Below are positions 58,684-64,000 of a stretch of 64,000 bases of DNA, piece by piece. The stretch's first letter is position 1, and every line of letters begins with the position of its first letter. The notes below the pieces were generated by a model that had not been told where the DNA came from, made no database searches, and saw nothing but the letters and a program-made list of their open reading frames with translations. Source of the DNA: Caldicellulosiruptor bescii DSM 6725 (GTDB taxonomy: Bacteria > Bacillota > Thermoanaerobacteria > Caldicellulosiruptorales > Caldicellulosiruptoraceae). Made by a program: the position numbers and the translations under genes. The stretch spans positions 2,541,501 through 2,605,500 of the forward strand of contig NC_012034.1 in the NCBI RefSeq assembly GCF_000022325.1. Reading direction: 5' to 3'.

Positions 58684-58717
58684 AAAATAACAGGGAAGGT
58701 GTTCTACCTTCCCTGTC
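58684..58717 (-). terminator. terminator of the 60420-58717 gene
   Basis: AGGGAAGGT/ACCTTCCCT stem then TTATTTTTTT. Confidence 0.8.
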
Positions 58718-60420
58718 TACTGCGGATATATATTTCTCTCAATAGACCATGTAAGGCTTGCGTCGCTTGTTCTAAAAATACCAATCTGGGGTGTTGCATT
58801 TAAGTAACTTACTTGTGCAGTAAAGCTCAACTGCCCGTTAGTTGTCAGCACACAGTTCTCTGTTCTCTTTTCTCTTAAGTGCAGTACTCTGTATATCTTT
58901 GTTCTGTCAGGGCCGGGTGGGTCTACTAAAGTGGCTGTGAACGTGTTTATGGGCACGTTGTCTTTTACAAGTGTGTTGACCTCAAATGACTGATTGTCTA
59001 TTTTTACTTCAAACGGGAAAAATATTTTGCTGTCTGTTGATGAATTATAGTTTATAGCCGTAATATATGATTCTTCATTTGGGTTTGACCTTCCTGCTTT
59101 TTCAAACATGAAATATACTGTGTAACTTATAGAGTTTGAACCAACTTGTAGATTTTCAATTTTGTAAGGGTATTCGTATCTAATTCCTGCATTTCTGTAC
59201 CTTACAACTCTTGCATATGGGTCTTTGTATCTGACTTCTGTCGCAGGTACAAACTCAAGATTGTAACCTTTTAATACCACTGCAGTGTAAGGGTTGTCTT
59301 CATCATCATATTCTGTTTTCTTTTCATAAATAGGAACTTTTCTGTAATACCCAATATCCCAGATCCTGACATCTATCTTCACATACGAATGTCGTTTTGA
59401 GTCTATTGCTTCTCTTGACACTGTGGGATGGTATTTTGTATAGATAACATTCCTGTCAAATTTGATTTTAGCTTTGTATGAAATTTTGCTTGATACAGGA
59501 ACACCTGAGCCGGGGATTGTGGTCAACGTAAAATTATATGGATTGTTTCTTTCTACTCTTTCATAAGTTCTGTAAACTATTTGTCTGTCCGGATACTGCA
59601 GTATCAAAACAACAGCCGCTGCCTCTCCACTCTGGTTTGTTACTGGCATGACATAATGTTTGAGTTCTCCATAGTTATCAGGGTTGAGACCTGCCTGCAA
59701 AAGTGCATCTCTGAGTGTCTGTCCTTTCATATCAGTATACATATAGTCTCTGAGCCATGTTTCAAACATCTGGTCTAAGTTATTTGGTTTGTTCCCTTCA
59801 TAATACGCTCGTGCGACTTCGCTTATGTCTCTAGCAATCGAGTCGTTCCACGGATCTCTTAAGATTTTGACTTTATTCGTTACAGCTCTGTAAGACACAT
59901 CTGGCGGAAATCTTATTTCTGTAAGAGGCAAACCAAAGTCAGACACCCCTGCGTATCTGAACCATCCACGAACAGCGTCAGGAGTGTTCGGTTTTGCAGG
60001 AACGTATATATCCCCCTGTTTCACCGCCCAGTATGCTCCGTTTGGGTCTTCTTTAAAACCAGGTCTTTCTGAATAGTCAAAGTTTGCTTTTATGTCTTCT
60101 GGTGAACCGTATATGGGAAGTCCGTTGTGCAGAGCTGATAGCTCTCTGTTAAGGGGAAATACGTAGTAAAGCGTTTCTTTGCCAGTTTTTTCGTCTACCT
60201 CTATCTTCTTTCCATATCCACCTATACCGTGTTCAATCTTATACAGAGCTACAGGGGTCAAAAAATTCTTGATTGTATCCGCTGGTACTTTTTTTGTGTC
60301 TGGGTCGCCGTACTTCCCTACATCTGCTGTTACACTTTGATGCACAAAACATAAAGAAAACAGAAGTAGAGCTGTTGCCAAAAAAGCAACAGCTCTTTGA
60401 AATCTTGATTTTAAACTCAT
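58717..60420 (-). CDS. large secreted protein of the pilus region
   Basis: 567 aa, signal peptide FQRAVAFLATALLLFSLCFVHQSVTA, then a mostly beta extracellular protein. No family recognised. ATG 60420 with GGGAGG 7 nt upstream. Could be an adhesin or pilus-associated surface protein. Confidence 0.55.
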   Translation of the reverse strand: MSLKSRFQRAVAFLATALLLFSLCFVHQSVTADVGKYGDPDTKKVPADTIKNFLTPVALYKIEHGIGGYGKKIEVDEKTGKETLYYVFPLNRELSALHNGLPIYGSPEDIKANFDYSERPGFKEDPNGAYWAVKQGDIYVPAKPNTPDAVRGWFRYAGVSDFGLPLTEIRFPPDVSYRAVTNKVKILRDPWNDSIARDISEVARAYYEGNKPNNLDQMFETWLRDYMYTDMKGQTLRDALLQAGLNPDNYGELKHYVMPVTNQSGEAAAVVLILQYPDRQIVYRTYERVERNNPYNFTLTTIPGSGVPVSSKISYKAKIKFDRNVIYTKYHPTVSREAIDSKRHSYVKIDVRIWDIGYYRKVPIYEKKTEYDDEDNPYTAVVLKGYNLEFVPATEVRYKDPYARVVRYRNAGIRYEYPYKIENLQVGSNSISYTVYFMFEKAGRSNPNEESYITAINYNSSTDSKIFFPFEVKIDNQSFEVNTLVKDNVPINTFTATLVDPPGPDRTKIYRVLHLREKRTENCVLTTNGQLSFTAQVSYLNATPQIGIFRTSDASLTWSIERNIYPQ

Positions 60421-60434
60421 AACTGCACCTCCCA

Positions 60435-62318
60435 TTACTTGTATTTTGGGTCTGGTTTTAAAACAATGAATTTCGCACCCGGTATCTCCGGCTTTTCGTA
60501 GTATGTTCTATAATCAAAAAGTATCTCATCGACCCATTTATATGCGTATATATAGTCATAAGAATCCCCAATCTGTATTACAACACCCGGTTTTCCTGGA
60601 ACGAGCGCTTTTGTATTCTCTATACGGTAATACCTATGAGTTTTTCTAGCTACATCTTTAAAAGCCTCTGGGCAAGGATAATACTGAGATTCAACTGACT
60701 TGGGAGTAACTAGATAGTCGCATGGCAAGCATGAAATACTGGGCAAACCTGTTTTGCCTTGTATTCCGGGTGTACCAAAGAGTGTAAAGTAAAGCCCAAA
60801 AAAGTATGAGTCGTTGAGTCTCAGTCCAAGTCTACTTGCGAATGCCATCGAAAGCAGCGGAACAACACCATCTTTGATAAATGGGTCTTCCTTGACACGA
60901 CATTTGAACTCATTAGCTATACCGGGCAGAAGTCTCAAAGTTACAGTTTGTGTGTCAAAGATAGCACCGTCAAGTTCGCTCAGGACACTTTGAAAGTCCC
61001 ACGGGTCCATTCTGATATTGTCCACCTTGCCAAGGTTATTAAGTCCGCATATAACATCTCCTGCTGGTGTCATGTAAAGTGCTGCTCGATTGCTGAACTC
61101 GTCAAACACATCTCTTTTGCTCTTGTCAAAAAGCCTGTTCAAAAGCTCATTTGCTTCCTGTTCAGTCAAAGTTTTTCCCGGTTTTGCTCTCACCTTCTGA
61201 TAGTAGAAAGGAGACTTATCCCAGATATATATCCCAAGGTCAAACATTCTGAGAACTGGTTCTTTGTAAAGCTGTGGTATGCTCTTTATATCCTCAATAT
61301 ATCCTTGAGCTTCAAATCTTCTGTAGTCGTAGTATTTGTATCTTCTGGGAAGGCTCTTGAGCCAGTCGTAGATGTATTTGTTGTAACGCAGGTCTATCTT
61401 TGGCATGATGAAGTTTAAAATGTATTTGTCGTTTGTGTCTGTGTAGTCTTTTAATTTCAAGTCTCTTTGAGGTTTGTAACCTGTGTAAAAGAGTACGACC
61501 GGCTTGTACTGTATTTTTTCGCCGTTTTCCAAAATGTAGCAGTAGTAGTTAGGAACTTTGTTGCGTTCGAAGAGTATATAGTATAAATCTCCCTGTGCAA
61601 CTTCATATGGCACTTTTGAACCGTCTTTGTTTATTTTGTATCTCAATACTCTTTTGGCGTTTTTGACAACTTTGATGTTTGGTCTTTCTGGTATTGCAAT
61701 TTTAAGTTTTTGCGGATACTTTTTCTTGAATGTTTGTATGAGCTGTCTGACAGTATCGTAGTTGTCCATTGCACATTTGCCATTCAAAAGTATTGGGTTG
61801 TACACAAATTTTATGTCTTTTTCGCCATTAGCATAGTAAATTTCGTATCGCAGAAAATCGAAAAACTGGTATGCTGCCATGGTGCAGTAACCGGGATTGA
61901 GCACAACGTCTTTTCCTGAAAGGTAACTCTCCCACAGGTCATACACTGCTGTTGAAACTGGTATGTTCTTGACCTTGAGATAATCAATCTTCTTCATAGC
62001 GTTCCACATGATGTATGATGCTTGAGCTCTTGTAAGTACGCTGTCTGGTTCAACCTCTTTTGGGACAATCCCAAGAGTCTTTGCTTGTTCAAATGTTGCA
62101 GGTTCAATCCTTGCTCTTGACAGAAGAGCTTCTGTAAAACCTTTTGCTGTTGTGATTGCAGGTGCTGTCTGTGCAAGCTTAGCCAATACAGTTTGCTTTG
62201 GCTGTGCTGTAGATTTTGGTTGTGAAGTCCTTTGTGCCGGGCTATTACCACACGCTGTCATAAATATCAATGCAACTGAAAACAAAAGTACTGTTAACTT
62301 TTTAAATGTGTTTTTCAT
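60435..62318 (-). CDS. lipoprotein with SLH-like N-terminal segment
   Basis: 627 aa. Lipobox LIFMTACGN near residue 22. Residues about 60-115 (FEQAKTLGIVPKEVEPDSVLTRAQASYIMWNAMK) look like an S-layer-homology domain. The remainder matches no family. Promoter GTGG-TATAAC at 62355-62364. Its end overlaps an alternative upstream start of the next gene. Confidence 0.55.
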   Translation of the reverse strand: MKNTFKKLTVLLFSVALIFMTACGNSPAQRTSQPKSTAQPKQTVLAKLAQTAPAITTAKGFTEALLSRARIEPATFEQAKTLGIVPKEVEPDSVLTRAQASYIMWNAMKKIDYLKVKNIPVSTAVYDLWESYLSGKDVVLNPGYCTMAAYQFFDFLRYEIYYANGEKDIKFVYNPILLNGKCAMDNYDTVRQLIQTFKKKYPQKLKIAIPERPNIKVVKNAKRVLRYKINKDGSKVPYEVAQGDLYYILFERNKVPNYYCYILENGEKIQYKPVVLFYTGYKPQRDLKLKDYTDTNDKYILNFIMPKIDLRYNKYIYDWLKSLPRRYKYYDYRRFEAQGYIEDIKSIPQLYKEPVLRMFDLGIYIWDKSPFYYQKVRAKPGKTLTEQEANELLNRLFDKSKRDVFDEFSNRAALYMTPAGDVICGLNNLGKVDNIRMDPWDFQSVLSELDGAIFDTQTVTLRLLPGIANEFKCRVKEDPFIKDGVVPLLSMAFASRLGLRLNDSYFFGLYFTLFGTPGIQGKTGLPSISCLPCDYLVTPKSVESQYYPCPEAFKDVARKTHRYYRIENTKALVPGKPGVVIQIGDSYDYIYAYKWVDEILFDYRTYYEKPEIPGAKFIVLKPDPKYK

Positions 62319-62463
62319 GGTAAATCCTCTCCTTTCTTTTAACTCTCATTAATAGTTATACCACGCTTTTTTATTTTCCCACAAAGCTTGTAAAAGAAAA
62401 AGCAGTAGAGTCTTTTTTAGTCTCCCAATTTATTGTTAATAATACCCTAAAAAACTGCAAATT

Positions 62464-62568
62464 TCAAGGGAAGATTGGCTGCTTGAAGTTTTTGATTGCC
62501 TGTGCTACTGGGAAGGCAAAGCTCAAAAGCAGGCTTAGGATGATTGCAAAGCTCAAAAGTTTTTTCAT
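62464..62568 (-). CDS. 34-aa secreted peptide, signal-peptide-like
   Basis: MKKLLSFAIILSLLLSFA, FPVAQA, then IKNFKQPIFP. The first part is a textbook signal peptide with AxA-type site (VAQA), leaving a 10-residue peptide. ATG 62568 starts 2 nt after the stop of the small membrane gene before it; GGAG lies 11 nt upstream. A pheromone role is possible but unproven. Confidence 0.5.
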   Translation of the reverse strand: MKKLLSFAIILSLLLSFAFPVAQAIKNFKQPIFP

Positions 62569-62570
62569 GG

Positions 62571-62777
62571 TTAATCACTCTCCTTTTTTCTATTCTTGTT
62601 ACCTTGCAGAGGTTCACGAAAAACACGACTTTGTATATCAAGACATATTGCTACAACAATACATAGAACAATGATGAGGAAACCATAAAGAGGTTGTTCT
62701 TTTAATGGCAGCAACATAAGAATAAGTATGCAGGAAATTATACCGACTACACCTGCAAAAACTAACTCCCTGGGCAT
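62571..62777 (-). CDS. small two-helix membrane protein
   Basis: 68 aa: two hydrophobic helices (LVFAGVVGIISCILILMLLPL, LYGFLIIVLCIVVAICLDI) and a charged C-terminus. ATG 62777 with AAGGTG 7 nt upstream. Coupled to the secreted peptide. Function unknown. Confidence 0.55.
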   Translation of the reverse strand: MPRELVFAGVVGIISCILILMLLPLKEQPLYGFLIIVLCIVVAICLDIQSRVFREPLQGNKNRKKESD

Positions 62778-62822
62778 AAGTTTCACCTTCCCTTTGCTTT
62801 TATATCTCTGCTTCTAATTATA

Positions 62823-63047
62823 GTTATACCATGGTTTTGAAATTTACTGCACAGAAATTTTGTCTGCTAAAAAACAAAAAACCACGGCAATTTACTTCCT
62901 AACTTTTGCCGTGGCTAACTTCCTTTTGATTTTACTTACCTTCGTTTTACTCATCTAAAAAGTTTGACACTCAGTATAAACACCTAAAAGATGCATTTGT
63001 GGCAATTGATTCTGAATATATTATACCACTGTAGTTTGAAATTGCAA
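62823..63047 (-). promoter_or_regulatory. tandem promoters and box/terminator ahead of the small secreted-peptide operon
   Basis: Distal promoter TTGCAA 63042-63047, 16 bp, TATAAT 63020-63025 with GTGG prefix. Next a single AGTTAGC (62914) and terminator CCACGGCAA/TTGCCGTGG, T6 (62874-62915). Proximal -10 TATAAC at 62823. Same promoter-box-terminator order as at 17.9, 26.1 and 29.1 kb. Confidence 0.6.
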
Positions 63048-63054
63048 CAGTTAT

Positions 63055-63606
63055 TTATTCTACTTCTTTGTACTTGTCAAGAAGCTCAAAAAAGCTATAA
63101 GTTGAGAGTTTCCTTTTTCTCAGTTTCATCTCATCTAATATTTGCTGTCCTTCTTGAAAGCTTATGAGTTTTCTCTGATATGCAAGGTATAGAATGGTTT
63201 CTGTGGTTATCAGCGGTGGTTGGTCTGGCTGAATATGCGGAAGCACATCTTTAAGATTGTTACTTGCAAGAGTACCATTGTATTGTTTAGCAAGGACAAT
63301 TGCTGCTGCCTCTCCATTTCCGACCGGCTTTTCTTTAGCCGGGTCTACAAGTTCCAAAAATTCAGAGTACAAAGTATCAAGAGGATCTAATTTTACAAGT
63401 TTAAACTCTCCTGTTTCTATTTTTCTCTTGATGTTCTGATAAACAAAAATACTTTTCGTATATCTAAGCCTTTCAATTTCCTTAAAAACCATAGAAGGAA
63501 TACAAACATTGTTTCCAAAAAGTTCGACAATGATATCTAATCTATTGACCCACGAAAAAGAACAAAGACAATCAGTATCAAAAAATACCGGCATCTTCAA
63601 GTTCAT
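63055..63606 (-). CDS. PIN-domain protein (DUF3368-like)
   Basis: 183 aa. FFDTDCLCSFSWV (first Asp), CIPSMVFKEIERL, VGNGEAAAIVLAKQYNG (Glu) and LASNNLKDVLPHI. Fold of PIN ribonucleases, as in VapC-type toxins; a conserved third Asp appears replaced (SNN). Overlaps the ImmA-like gene by 29 bp, so they act together. Confidence 0.7.
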   Translation of the reverse strand: MNLKMPVFFDTDCLCSFSWVNRLDIIVELFGNNVCIPSMVFKEIERLRYTKSIFVYQNIKRKIETGEFKLVKLDPLDTLYSEFLELVDPAKEKPVGNGEAAAIVLAKQYNGTLASNNLKDVLPHIQPDQPPLITTETILYLAYQRKLISFQEGQQILDEMKLRKRKLSTYSFFELLDKYKEVE

Positions 63607-64000
63607 CTGCTACACCTTCTATCTCTTCTGGTACGTTAAATACGATGTCAGCATAGCCACCTTCAATTAAAAGCTCCTCATACTTTCCAGTAGAAATTCT
63701 TCCCTGTTCGTACAATCTTGTTGCAAGTTCAAGATATTTTGAATATACCTTAATCCCTTTATCATTTGTTGGTTTATATATCTCTGTGGAATAACCCAGT
63801 TCATAAGCTCTTTTGATAACATCTGTTTTAAACTCTTCATACTGGCCTTTATTGATATATCCAAGCTCTTTGAGTCTTATTAACATTAACTGATGGCTAA
63901 CTTCAAAATACTGTTCTAAAAATATTACATCATCAAGTTCAATCTTTCTATCCTTAACTCTTCGGGATAGGACAAATTCTACTGCCTGCTCTGGTAAGAG
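63578..64000 (-). CDS. ImmA/IrrE-family peptidase, C-terminal part (cut by right edge)
   Basis: At least 140 aa. LLPEQAVEFVLSRRVKDRKIELDDVIFLEQYFEVSHQLMLIRLKELGYI is the helical segment that follows the HExxH domain in ImmA/IrrE proteins, which cleave XRE-type repressors. The metal-binding part is outside the window. Paired with the PIN gene. Confidence 0.65.
   Translation of the reverse strand, partial: LLPEQAVEFVLSRRVKDRKIELDDVIFLEQYFEVSHQLMLIRLKELGYINKGQYEEFKTDVIKRAYELGYSTEIYKPTNDKGIKVYSKYLELATRLYEQGRISTGKYEELLIEGGYADIVFNVPEEIEGVADELEDAGIF

Larger units (their letters stand above)
16494..64000. mobile_element. large integrated mobile element (ICE/plasmid-like), left end at tRNA-Ser
   Basis: Gene content changes abruptly after tRNA-Ser, to replication, recombination, anti-restriction, regulatory, TA and pilus genes nearly all on the minus strand. 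A XerC/D recombinase is at 40670-41521. No capsid, tail or terminase gene, and no relaxase or VirD4-like coupling protein, is visible in this part. The element continues beyond 64000. An ICE or integrated conjugative plasmid is inferred; a phage-plasmid remains possible. Confidence 0.75.

Overview
The window looks like a low-GC, thermophilic, Gram-positive anaerobe of the Caldicellulosiruptor type. This is inferred from SpoVG, Veg, PurR and SPOCS/LysM genes, a pectin-esterase remnant and the AT-rich composition; no rRNA is present to confirm it. Two regions meet at a tRNA-Ser gene.

Positions 1-16.5 kb are ordinary chromosome: a DeoR regulator, FGGY kinase and class II aldolase operon (cut by the left edge), a pectinesterase fragment, an anti-sigma-type kinase, a TadA-like deaminase, a DUF4129 membrane protein, two exported proteins (one a divergent polysaccharide deacetylase), spoVG, purR, murC, a SPOCS/LysM protein, veg, and a Ro/TROVE-like DUF2828 gene. 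That last gene is preceded by a structured RNA with a tRNA-like T-arm, resembling bacterial Y RNAs.

From the 3' end of tRNA-Ser (16401-16493) to the right edge is one long accessory element, nearly all on the minus strand. It has its own replication and recombination set: primase, DnaB, a DnaD/replisome-organizer protein with internal repeats, SSB, RusA, a Bet annealing protein, a Cas4-like nuclease and RNase HI. It also has ArdC, a HaeIII-family endonuclease with a Dam-type methylase, a XerC/D recombinase, several HTH regulators, a sigma factor, PemK and PIN/ImmA proteins, a cell-wall hydrolase and a complete-looking Tad (Flp) pilus cluster (48.7-62.3 kb). No phage structural genes and no relaxase are visible, so an ICE or conjugative plasmid-like element is the best guess. 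Three IS200/IS605-type insertions without transposase (two IscB, one TnpB) sit inside it. The TnpB copy splits a gene whose reading frame is restored exactly when the insertion is removed.

The most unusual content lies between 17.7 and 29.1 kb. About 24 copies of a bipartite box (AGTTWGC, usually 7 nt, AGTTWGC), all in the coding sense, precede almost every gene. They sit inside RBS-masking hairpins, or directly before intrinsic terminators that lie just downstream of promoters. This looks like one RNA-level (or possibly operator-level) control system for the whole operon. In the same stretch are three paralogous loci built like type I toxin-antitoxin modules: a 44-49 aa membrane peptide on the minus strand, a convergent terminator-ended small RNA on the plus strand, and 5'/3' pairing arms that covary between loci.
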